Source: Amoebophrya sp. AT5.2 (taxonomy: Eukaryota > Sar > Dinophyceae > Syndiniales > Amoebophryaceae). From it: a stretch of DNA of 44,467 nt. Location of the stretch: assembly GCA_005223375.1 (NCBI GenBank), contig RXOD01003853.1, positions 1 through 44,467 of the forward strand, in the 5' to 3' direction. Shown one piece after another: positions 32,805-42,785 of the stretch (position 1 is its first letter; every line of letters starts with the position of its first letter). Made by a program: the position numbers and the translations under genes. The notes under the pieces are model-generated. The model ran no database searches, was not told where the DNA came from, and worked only from the letters and a program-made list of their open reading frames with translations.

Positions 32805-34642
32805 TTAGTACTGCTGCTTCTTCGTCGACTTCGACGCAAGTTGTGGGCGCTGCGCCTGAACTGGGGCGCCGGAAGATGTCGTATTCAGTCCTGCGGCTAC
32901 TGGTGCGGGGGCCGCGGTGCGCACCGGCTTCGGCGTGGCAGAAGTTGTCGCAGGGGTTCCTTTCGCCTCCTGAAATTGCGTCACCGTCGAAGTAATCAAG
33001 TCCTGCGTAGATCCGCCCAAGAACTTGCTATCCAGGCTGGTGGCGGTCTCCCATGCAGGACGCACGAGCTTCTTCTCGATGGCACCTGGGGTCGCAGCGT
33101 AATTGTCGTCGACGGCGTCAACAAAAGTAGCCTTTTGCGCGATCAAAAATGCTGGCTCGATCAAAAATGTTGTGTTACCTCACCTCGTGTTCTTCTAGAA
33201 TTCGAATGTACCAGTCTCCCAGCATCCATCCATGTGCTAGAGCAAAGAAAACCATATGTATCTTTCACCTTTCGTGACGCACTCGTCGAGCTTTTTCGTT
33301 TTCTCGACGACGGCCAGCATCATGGCGACGAGGGAGAGCTTGGAGTCCACGTACGCTCCCACGTTGATTGCCTTCGATGTCGCGCCCTTCGCAACGTAGC
33401 TCGCCGTATTCCAAACCGGGTACACCTGGTCCGAGGGATGGCAGAAGAATACAATGAGTCGTCTTGCTCATTACTTCTATTGCACCTTCTACTTCAGTCA
33501 CCCCTTCTCCGCCATACGCATACTGAATTAAGAGTCCTTCTGACCCCGGGTAGTGTAGTAGTATGGGTACAGCGTTTGCGTTTTACCACTGTGTTGCCGA
33601 CGACGTTCACCGCGGGCACGACAAGACCGTTTTTGACCAGCGAGTACTGCGTCGTCACGGCCGCTTTCGCCGTCCCGTACATGCAGAGGGTCGTCGTTTC
33701 CACCGACATGTACAACGGTGTCACCAGACTGTCGTCGATCTTCCCGAAAGTCGAGTAGACGAAGTTGGTGAGCGAAACGCACACTGCGACCAGTTGTTCC
33801 TTGACCCAGAGGATCGGCTGCGTCACAAACGGGGACAAGTACCTTTTTTGGGGTTGGGAACAACAAACTCCCTTGAGTGAAGTTCTTGCCGCAGACACCA
33901 TTCATGCAAAATGAAATTAGTAGTACCCAATCATCCCCTCCAGCGAGCTGATGAGCACGATGTAGAGCTGGTAGACCTTTTCCTTGCTCCATGCGACGGC
34001 CTGCAATGAATCGAGATGGATAAAACTATCACGACAGCATTATCTGCTTCTGCAACGCTGTCGCTATAAATATCTGCCACATCTCTCTTCAGTCTTGGTA
34101 AGCAGTTTTGTTGGATTCTTCAGCGAACCGCGGGGGTCCTCAGAAGGTCTCCAAGACAAATTCCTCATCATGAATATTTGGATTTGAATTTGTTTCTCAT
34201 TATGGTTACTCTTTGGATTTGAGTTTGTTTCGCAACACCTCAATTTCCTGGATTTTGTCGAGAAGGGTTTTCACTGTCGCCGCGCTGCTGTGCACCATGT
34301 CACACGGAAATCCCGGGAGTACCTGAAGGTGTAAAAATAGGCAACTCTTGCGGTTTCGATGCTCCTTCGATTGGATCAACGCACACCTTTCGATTTACAT
34401 CAATCACCCCTGCAGTCACTTGCACGGAACCGGCCTGGGGAGAAACATAACAAGGAATCACGTAGAGATTCGTTGATTATACCACCAAAGTATTATCAAA
34501 CCACGCCATTTAGTACCTTCGTCAAGCTGGCAATCGCTTTCTGGCAGCGCTCAAACTCCGAAGTGACACCCTTTTTCAGTGACGAAGCTGCGTCGAGACC
34601 TTTGGCGCTGACAAAGGCGCCTGATTTCTGGAGAACTCCCAT
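32805..34642 (-). CDS. Seven-exon helical protein, possibly a lipid-droplet coat (perilipin or REF/SRPP-like)
   Basis: Seven small exons (34517-34642, 34387-34434, 34239-34322, 33927-34000, 33587-33842, 33269-33425, 32805-33151) join in frame to 363 residues. The body consists of Ala/Val/Thr/Ser-rich amphipathic helices with recurrent VTPLYMSVETT, AKAAVTTQYSLV and ASYVAKGATSKAINV segments and few charges. It ends in a disordered Ala/Pro/Thr tail finishing KSTKKQQY. Such 11-residue-like amphipathic repeats with KIDDSLVTP-type motifs recall perilipins and plant REF/SRPP lipid-droplet proteins, so a role coating lipid droplets is plausible but unproven. No membrane-spanning helix or enzyme motif is seen. 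The third exon could instead read on to a stop at 34206, giving a 96-residue protein; splicing at GTGTTG restores phase with exon 4 and is preferred. Confidence 0.65.
33140..33169. repeat. 12-bp direct repeat flanking a 3' splice site
   Basis: CGATCAAAAATG occurs at 33140-33151 and 33158-33169 (18-base period). The last-intron acceptor of the seven-exon gene falls exactly between the copies: the final exon begins with one copy and the intron ends next to the other. Confidence 0.75.
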
Positions 34643-35146
34643 CTTGTTGGTGGTAGAAGCTCTATTCGCAATGAAACTTGAACGTTTCGACTGCGGTCGC
34701 ACTCACTCTCTTAGAAGAATGAAAGGGTATCGCTGGCTATGCTTATACTTATTTTGTTCCCTATGTAGTCGCACACACGTCAAGTCGCTAGTGAAGTTTC
34801 TTCAGTGCAGAGTTGGCCTTGATTTTTATTTAGAACCGGCGGCCCTCCGTAAGAAGCACTCAGGAATTTTCGCTCTCTCTCGCACGCTTATCCACGTTCG
34901 CCATCTCCGGCCGCTCGCGTCGGAACTGTGTCGAACACTTCCTTCCTCGGATCGGTAGGACCTTTCCAGGCCAACAGCCACGCAGCAAGGTGCTCAGGAG
35001 CAGCCTCTTGGGGCCGCTCTTTCTAAGGAGTCGGAAGCCTCTTCTTTCACAAAGGCAACAGAGTTTTAGGGGGTCCAAGAAGGTGGCACCAACATGTTCC
35101 AAGATGAGTCTCTACTGTCGGCATCACAGCGCGGGGCAGCAGCTGC
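34643..35146. other. Intergenic stretch downstream of eS24
   Basis: About 500 bases between the eS24 stop and the seven-exon gene's start. Nothing recognised. Confidence 0.5.
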
Positions 35147-35958
35147 TTACTTCAAGAATCCGGCGGTCTTCTTGATTTCCGTGCGCTTCTTGCCGCGCGG
35201 CGCCTTCGCAACGTTGAGCTTCATCTTCTTGGTATTGCGACGCCCGATGCGCACCTTGCGAGACACCTGGTCGACGCCATGGCGCTTGCAGCGGAACCTG
35301 TGATGACGAACAATGAATTACGAATGATAGAGATAAATTGGATGCTGGCGGGTCCACACAAAAGCTATAACTGAAATCGATGGAGCATCAACGTATAACA
35401 ACAAAAAATTCTTGCGCAAGAAAGAAGTACTTCGGCTCGAATTGCTTGACTTTGTCCAGGGACTCGTAGATGAGACCCATACCGGAAGATCGTCCGCCAC
35501 CGAAAGCGGTGTGGAAGCCGAAGACAGAGATGCACTTGGTGTCCTTCACCTGGGATTGTATCAGTTTTTGTAAATGAATTGTGAATCTCAAAGCTGCTCC
35601 TGGATGAGTAAGTACGTCAAACTAGATTCCAATACCACAATATCAGAGGATGATTGGTTCTCACGCTCTACAAATTAGAATCTGTTGGCCCCGTGGTGTC
35701 CGCTACCAGATGTTAGTAGCCGTAGCGGGCGAATTTAGATCGTGCTCTTGGTATACATGTGCGAAGGAGGTAGAAAACTCGGTGCGACTTCTGCGAAGTC
35801 TCGCGTTCTTATACCTTGTACATGGAGGCAAGCTTCTCCGTGATGTCCTTCTTGGAGACGTTGGCCGCACCCGGGTGCACAACATCGATCACGAACTGCT
35901 TGCGACCCAGCAGCGGGTTGTTCTTAAACTTGCGCGTGCGCACCGTGACGAGACCCAT
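35147..35958 (-). CDS. RPS24: 40S ribosomal protein eS24
   Basis: Three exons (35815-35958, 35431-35549, 35147-35297) join in frame to 137 residues, close to the usual 130-135. It begins [20 protein letters not shown], then [15 protein letters not shown]; the family motif VFGF-x-T-x-FGGG-x-SSG-GLIY is in exon 2, followed by [11 protein letters not shown]. The Lys/Arg-rich tail ([19 protein letters not shown]) is in exon 3. eS24 is a component of the small subunit body needed for 18S rRNA maturation. Exon junctions are GT..AG (donors GTATAA and GTACTT). It serves as the best internal check that the GTAC donor reading is right, since the protein is so conserved. Confidence 0.97.
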
Positions 35959-36957
35959 CTTGTGTTGCCCGACGAGAGAGGTGTCTACCGACTACGACTC
36001 TACTTGTTTCCCTGCGGAGGTTATTGAGAAGATGAAAGTGAAATCATATACTACTCATCTTCGAGCCCGGGCAGGCAGGAGATTGGAATTGGGTTCTCTA
36101 TACAGTGGGTACGTACACGAAAACGAATGAGATCAGCATCAGCGGTGGTGATCTAGCAGAGAGAGCCACGACTGGATCCATTGAGTAACAACACGAGCTG
36201 ATCTTCATCGTACCGAGGAAGAGGGTCTGGATCTGCGTCGATCGAGGTAGGATAATTTTCACGCGGATCAAGAATCATTAATAAGTACGTCATCGGAGGT
36301 GACAGCAGACACAGATTTGAGACCGAATTTAGCACACAAATGTTTACAGATTGATCACGGCACCTCCTCTGCATCGATAGGTATCACGGAAGTGAAAGCC
36401 CGCCGAGAATCAGCAAGACAAAACGGGCCCATGTAGGTCATACATCCTCTTGCTGTGGCTTTAGATTCAAAGAAGGCCAGCGAGTACAAGTCACTGACTC
36501 TTTAAGTTTGACATCCCAATCTCATTATCTGTCGGACAAAAGATCAATATACCACGCTTAAGTCAGGCGTTCGTGTTTTGCGGCGTCTCCATCTTTAGAT
36601 TTTATCCTGCCCCCTGCCTGCTGGCCGCGTGCACATCACTTTACTTCTTTTTTGCTTACTACGGCTGGGACCCATTAATTTAAACAAATATAATCACTGA
36701 AGAATATACTTTCGGGCTTCTCGCTGTCGTGGCACTTCGCGCTCGCGGCTCACGGTCGCGGCACCATCTTCCACTGCAAATTTTTCATACATCGCGTGCC
36801 TAGGTTTAATTGAGTCAATCCCTCTCGTGGTCTCTCAAGAGTGCAGGGGAGGACCCCCGCATACTTTTATGGCGCTTCCCACCCCACAGCACCCATTCCG
36901 AACAATAGCACTCTTCGTTTTGTGTCCGCACAAAATTCTAAATTTAGCGCCTCCCCT
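35959..36957. other. Intergenic stretch upstream of eS24
   Basis: One kilobase with no supported gene. It should hold the eS24 promoter and the 3' region of the next gene. I looked for small RNA genes near 36700-36950 and found none that matched a known snRNA or 5S rRNA. Confidence 0.5.
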
Positions 36958-39120
36958 TCATCTCGGGCGCACTCGCGTAGCTAGCTCTAAGTGCATGTAG
37001 ATATAGTGGTCGCCACCTATCATCTTGTAGCCAGTTCCTTCAGCCGTGTCCGTCACGCGGGCGGGCGCTTCCTGCAGCTTGCTCTGCGGTTTTTCAAACT
37101 GCTTTGTGCTTCCCAGGACGGACCAGCAGCAGCTCCTGCAAGAGATAATTTTTCTGTCGCGCATCGTCTTCGTAACCCAACCTAATGGCGATGGTAATCC
37201 CTGCGGCTCTCCTTTTCATCGCAGAGTATGCGGAACGGCGATGCGGTGCGACACTTTCCCATGGTGCTCGCTGGCGGGGTTCGGCTATTCCTGGCCCCGC
37301 ACGGCATCTGCACCGACTCTTGTGAGTGTCTGCTACTTCACCAGCGGGATTAGGAAACTCTTGTCATTGCGCAGCCCCACCATTCTGATCCGCCGCCACT
37401 CCCGCATCTGGTGCGTGAGGCTCGTTAGTTTCAGCTGCTCCTGACATCTCGCGTCACCGTAGCTCGTTTCGGCCGCGCTCAGAATCTTCCGCAGCTGGTC
37501 CCGAACCTCCGATCTGTAGCTCCGCACCCGCGCCGTTACCTCCTGCAGAAGCCTCTGCTGCACTTTCCGTAGCCGGTGCTTCTTCTTCGTGGATTTCGCG
37601 TGCAGCACGATCTGCACGTTATTGTACTGTGCTTTACAGCTCTTCTGCGAAGGAGCCGGAACAGAACCCGCTGGCGTCTGTCCGCAACCGAGAGCGAGCG
37701 GCTCGGGGTCGTGCTGCTGCTGAGCAGGTATAAATGTGCCGGGCGGCGGCGGCGGCAATGGATCCGTCTGTCTTTCCTTTTGCCGTACCCGGTTCGGAGC
37801 GCGCTGTGGGGAAACCTTGTGAGTACGCGTACGTCAGCGTGGTTACATCACGGACTAAAGTTGAAGCACACAAAGAATTGAGATCATCCACTTGGAATCG
37901 GAAAACTGAACATCGAGACCGTGACTGCCATGCTTGTGATCATGCGCAGCACGAGCACAGTGCTACCTTCGTGTTCATCTTCCGATGTTCTGGCTCATTA
38001 CTTTTCCGCCGAACATCACTTTCTTCAGCTTCCGGTTGCTGAGAGGAAGCGCTCGCACCTCGCACGGCGTCAGCGTGATCCGCCTTGCGATTCGGAACGG
38101 CGGTCAGTGCGAACGTTGCGTGCACGTCCGGATCGTCGCTATCGGAACCGGGAGCGGACTCCGGTCGCGCTACTGCAGCAAGAGCCACCTCTGCTTCAGT
38201 CGTCCCCGGCACACGACGCGATAAACTTTCCGCGCCCTCGATGACACCGTCGTCCCCGGGTGCGGACGCGAGGCTTTTGCTTGTTACTGCGGCCGCACTT
38301 GCACTGCTACGCCGACCGCCTTCGCTGCCGCTACTAGCTCTTCTCGAGGAGACCGGGACTGCAGTGTGGCTCGAGGTGGGGACCACTACATCAGCCGCGA
38401 GGGTTTTCTGTAGTTGCTGCCCACCCTTAGCGTTACCGATGCTCCGTGTTTTCGTCGTCCTTAGATGTCCTTTCTCTTTCAGGGTCGCACTTTTCGTCGC
38501 CTCGTTGGCGGCGCTGGCAGTGACTGTTGGCACGAGGGACAGGAGTGACTGTCGACGTTGCTGCCGCTGCTGGTTTTGCTGCTGCCGCTTCTGTTCCTTG
38601 AGTCGAGCGTACTCAGCCGCTGCTGCGCGCTTCTTCATTTCCACTTGCTGTACGCGCTCATCCTGTGACGAGGCAACGGGAAAATAAAAATCTCGAATCA
38701 ATCGTATGAGTGTGAAATCTTCATGCCTCTCTGCGGCCATTTTCTCGAATCCAAATACGAAAGCGGAAACGAATCATTACCATGAGCAAAACTAGTGGTG
38801 TATTACTTTCTCAGTTCGGAAGTTCGGGAATCGTTTACTTTTCTGCTGCGGGTCAAGTTCATATCTTGTACCTGTACCTGTTTCTGTCGGAACTCTGCGT
38901 TCTTCTGTTTCAGGTCGGCCGCATTTGCCACTGCCCTCTTTGATCGATTCAGAGCCAGACGCTTCGCGACTTCCTCGTGCTGCTGCATTGCATGCTCCGC
39001 CGCGGAGGGGTCGTTTGTGTTTCCGCCAGGTGCCGAGGCGGTGGGGAAGGCCGTAGCAAAATCTTCCACGCGCACCAGATCGCGGTCCGAGACAAACCGG
39101 CTTGCGAATACGCGCCACAT
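36958..39120 (-). CDS. Coiled-coil/low-complexity protein, unknown function
   Basis: Four exons (38878-39120, 37967-38662, 37337-37803, 36958-37135) join in frame to 527 residues from ATG 39120 (MWRVFASRFVSDRDLV). Exon 1 and the start of exon 2 form a charged helix rich in Lys, Gln and Ala. The middle is a long Ser/Ala-rich disordered region. Exon 3 opens with a short polyproline run and continues into a basic helical domain (STKKKHRLRKVQQRLLQEV, then REWRRIRMVGLRNDKSFLIP). The last exon ends with GYKMIGGDHYIYMHLELATR, which looks folded. No family recognised. The exon 1 donor can be GTACAG or, six bases on, GTACAA, adding two residues. If the last intron is not removed the protein stops at 37333. 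A palindromic TTATATATAA about 50 bases upstream is AT-rich but not proven to be a promoter. Confidence 0.6.
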
Positions 39121-41420
39121 GTCTGTGTGTTTAGGTCTATGTTTTCTCAATGTAAATAAATACTTATATATAAGTGTCAGAGCCGCTGTGTAATTTGTGG
39201 GCATAAAAAGCGAGATTGTACTTCTTGTAGCCCCTCCTGTAGGAGACAAGTACGCACAACCGCATACGGGCTCGCCTCGTCAGCGTACTTGAGTCAGAAT
39301 CTGGCCTTTATTGCTTCTTTATCAACACTACTGGTACTAACTCGTGTTTCTTCGCAATCTCTTGTGTTCTTGCCTGCTCATGGAGCCCAGCTGGTTGCAC
39401 GGCTGTTCGCTGTCGTTGTCTGATAGATGTGAGCGGCGCGTTAAGAGTGTTCGTGAATAGTTTATACCACTTTCTCTGCCTCGCAGCTCGCTCTTGCTAC
39501 CGATCTCATGCAGCACCTTCGACATGTCTGTGCGCGCCCCATCTATTTCAACACACCACGCGCCAGAGCACAGACACAAGGTGCGTCATCCCGAAACGCT
39601 TCAAATGCTCCTCGCGTATTCGGGTTCGGTACTTCTTTCGCAAGCGCAAGGGCTATCCATATCATCTGAAAGCCAGAATACGGCGGCGCCAGCACCATAT
39701 AGGTTAGCGCGCCAATGTACCAGCCGGCGCTCGCAAATATGTTCGGCGCCGCGAATTCACTATAGTGCTCACACACGACAACGATCAGCGATGGATCGCG
39801 CGCGTTAGATAGTGTGTGTGTATCTGTTGGTGTTGTAGGTCCGTCTCCGTCCCTGTCGGATACATAGCTAGCACCGTCGACGTGTCCGCGATCGTAGTAG
39901 CTTGTCGTCGAACTGATATAATGCGACGAGGCTAGTGCTACGAGTCGCCCTGCTACTCAAACTAACTGGCGCAGCACGTGGATGCCATCAATATGTGGAA
40001 TCAATTAGAAACACGAAAAGCCGCGCGAATCGCTGACGCTCTCAATTTCAATTTCTGCAGCCCAACTCCGACCACAATACTCCGCAGCGCCCTCGATCAG
40101 CCTGCCAAGAGAGGAGAGACCTCCACGGGTCTCAAAAGGGCCCGTTGGTTCGCCGCTTGTCCTGTCCACCGCTGCAAAACTGCGATCGCCTGGCGAAGCG
40201 GGAAGAGGTGAAAGCAGCAGCGAGAAAACTCCCGAAGAAAATCAAGCAAGTTGCGCGCACTTTTCGGGCGCCGCATGCTGTAGCCACTTCCTGCAGCGTC
40301 TGGCGCTCGTTATGGGCACGCTCCACGTCGTACCCGCAAGGCGGCACCGACTAAGTGCCCCGCCATGAACGGCGTAAAGCGCGCAATTGGCACAAGTGTC
40401 TCAACCTCCAGACCAAGGCACAAGATGTTGACACATCCGCCATACCAGCCGCGTTTTCTCAGCCAGCCTGAGCCCCCACCCATCTCCTCGCCCTATACCG
40501 CTACACCCTCGGGAAGTCGCGAAATCAAACCAAACCAAACAGAGAGCAAAGCGAAACCACGTCCAGGCACGTGAGTCACAACTTCCGCCGCTACTGGCCG
40601 CTGCGCGCGCTTGCTCCAGCCTCGCAGTCCGCGGCGTCCGCAGCCCGCTGCGCCAGATTTGTCGCGTTTTTAGAGCACGGCCCTAAGTTCCCGGACAAGC
40701 TTGGGGAAGCTTCGGGGCGTTTCTGAGTAAGCTCCCGGACAAGCTTGCCGAAGCTTCGGGCTCGGGCCATTGTCAACTAAGCTCCTGCGCGACGCTATTT
40801 CTGTAACGTATCCGTGTCTATCTCGTCCTCTTGCCTTTACTACAGAGCGAGCCGCGTAGTAGTGCCATGTTGATGGTGCTGATCCATGTTCACGCGCCCG
40901 CACTTCGCTCCTCGTATTCATATTGCGGCTGGCGCCGGAGGGTGGCGATGACATGTGATAACCAAGACGCAGGAAGAGAAACGACTCCACTGACACTCTG
41001 TACTCTCATCCGTGGAAAGTTTTGTGGGCCGTCACACTCACTGAAACCAATTTCCCGCGAGAACTTCTTCATGTCGCCGCCTACATTTTCGAAGGCTCTC
41101 CGGGGGTCCATTATTTCATCTTGATGCGACAAATGTACATTTTTGCGCGTCGCGACGGACTCGGCAATCCTTTTCTTCTCAGCTACTCAGCCAGTCATGG
41201 AGCCCGCGACCCTGACTTTTGTCGTCAGCCGGCGCTTCGGCGTCAATCCTTCAACAACGGCGATGAATATTTGCGTATCGGTAGCGTTATCATTTTCTGC
41301 TAGATTTACAGCATAGAGCTGGCGGAATTCGTCAACATGGTTTGCGGAGCACCATGTCGTACAATAGAGTGATGCGCATAGAGATCGAGGAAGAATCTTC
41401 TGCGTCTTCATTCCTTCGGT
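39121..41420. other. Intergenic stretch with possible unassigned exons
   Basis: The largest gap in the window. Two minus-strand frames look protein-like but could not be built into a gene. One at about 39560-39776 has a hydrophobic run (YIGALTYMVLAPP, then MIWIALALAKE) ending at a GTACCG donor-like site. One at about 41000-41111 starts MDPRRAFENVGGDMKKFSRE. They may be exons of an undetected gene. Otherwise only a local repeat at 40684-40770 is seen. Confidence 0.35.
40684..40770. repeat. Two-copy 44-bp repeat with palindromic cores
   Basis: TAAGTTCCCGGACAAGCTTG at 40684 recurs as TAAGCTCCCGGACAAGCTTG at 40728. Each copy continues into a GAAGCTTCGGG element, and the second includes the perfect palindrome CCGAAGCTTCGG. 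A short partial third start (TAAGCTCC) lies at 40778. Confidence 0.8.
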
Positions 41421-42785
41421 TCATGCCCCCGCCTCGAGTTTTTCCATGCCGTAGGTTTCCCACATGGTCGCGGTTTTCATCGGGGGGGCGCCACCGACTC
41501 CCTCACCGCTGTCCAATGGCTTCACCTCCTGGCTGTACTCCCCGTATACCTGAGGTAACGATAGGACCGGCAATAAATTCGTCACATTGAGTGCTGCCAC
41601 GCTGATTGATATGAAGTACATCCACATCATGGTCTTCACTGATTGATAGTCATGTATCTCGATGAACGCAAATGCTACCTCGTAGCCCGCGCACACGAAT
41701 TTGCCTTCTCCGAACGGCTTTTGTCTTGAGAAGCTGCCCTCGAAGTGCCTGCTTGGTGACAGCACCCACTTACCTGTTCATCAGTTATGAATGTAGCCAG
41801 TGCCAGTCCCAGTTTCTTGCGGCGATAGAAGCAGACAAACTCGAGGAGACAACGGCAACGCGACGTACAGCGCTCCTCAGAAATAAATTTACCGGTCACG
41901 ATCTCGCCGTTCTTCCATGTGCCGTGGTAGTAGTATTTTGAGCCCGCGAACACGTAGAAGCCCGTCCCGGATTTCTTGCCCGCTTTCCATCCCCCGCTGT
42001 AAATGTCTTTTGTTGGGTAAACGAACGTGCCCTCGCCATCTCGCGCACCGTCTGCAAAGTGTCCTGAGTAGAAGCTACCTGTGGAACAAGTGGGGAACGG
42101 GAGATTAACTCGAAACTTCTATTTTCGCATTGTCAATACCAGAAGGTACAGATAGTAGTAAATTTTTTCATCGAACGGAAGAGAAATTTATATATAAGCG
42201 ATGCTGTGTCGTGTGTGTGCGTCTCACCGTGACCACAGCATCAAGAATGGGATAAGAGGAACGAATGAGTACCATCTGCGTAGGTCATCTGGCCGATGCC
42301 AGTCCTCTTGTCCCCGGAGTACGCGCCTTCGAAGACATCGCCGTTCAAGTATGTGTACGTGCCCTGCGGTGCGATCATGCCGGCGTTCATTGGGGGTAGA
42401 CATCCGTATCAAAAACAGGAACATGATTAGATCCTTCTAGCTACTACCTCGGCTTCTGGCGACTACCTAGGCATGATGAGAACTGATCAGTGCTGCGTTT
42501 TTCCCAACCAGTCAGAGGGTATGATGATGATGATTTACCCAATTTTGCATGATGAAGATGAAGACGAACAACATTTTTGAGAAGCAGAACTCGAACTACT
42601 CGTTCGTGTATCTGTTTCTGTACCTTTCCGTGCTTTTTTCCCTCCACGTAGTCCCCCACGAAGACGTCGCCATTGGTGTATTTGGCTGTGGCGTGGCCGG
42701 TAAACTCCCAGGAGTGCGCGAGTTCGGGGTCGTCGCCGGTTGGCTTGAGCGAGTACGCTCCTGGGAGCTCCACTTCGTCCCCCAT
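41421..42785 (-). CDS. MORN-repeat protein (radial spoke head/MORN family)
   Basis: Five exons (42624-42785, 42273-42363, 41893-42078, 41679-41773, 41421-41549) join in frame to 220 residues. Six MORN repeats run almost end to end: YTNGDVFVGDYVEGKKHGK, YLNGDVFEGAYSGDKRTG, YADGSFYSGHFADGARDG, YPTKDIYSGGWKAGKKSG, GSKYYYHGTWKNGEIVTG and SRHFEGSFSRQKPFGEG. The joins interrupt repeats yet restore them exactly, which confirms the splice sites. The C-terminal 45 residues are not MORN. Family knowledge: MORN arrays of this size occur in radial spoke head protein RSPH1 and in membrane-skeleton proteins that organise basal complexes in alveolates. The sequence alone does not choose between flagellar spoke and membrane-skeleton roles. 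Confidence 0.9.

Noticed and set aside
34206..34642. A separate 96-residue gene made of the first three exons of the seven-exon gene
   Set aside because: Splicing at GTGTTG (34238) restores phase with the next exon and gives one continuous helical protein, so a single gene is preferred.
36700..36950. Possible 5S rRNA or snRNA because of CCCATTCCGAAC and GCAGGGGAGG strings
   Set aside because: No extended match to 5S, U1, U2, U4, U5, U6 or SRP RNA could be built around them.
39165..39177. TATA-like TTATATATAA upstream of the gene at 36958-39120
   Set aside because: A similar string lies inside a MORN-gene intron near 42190, so it is just local AT-richness; not annotated as a promoter.
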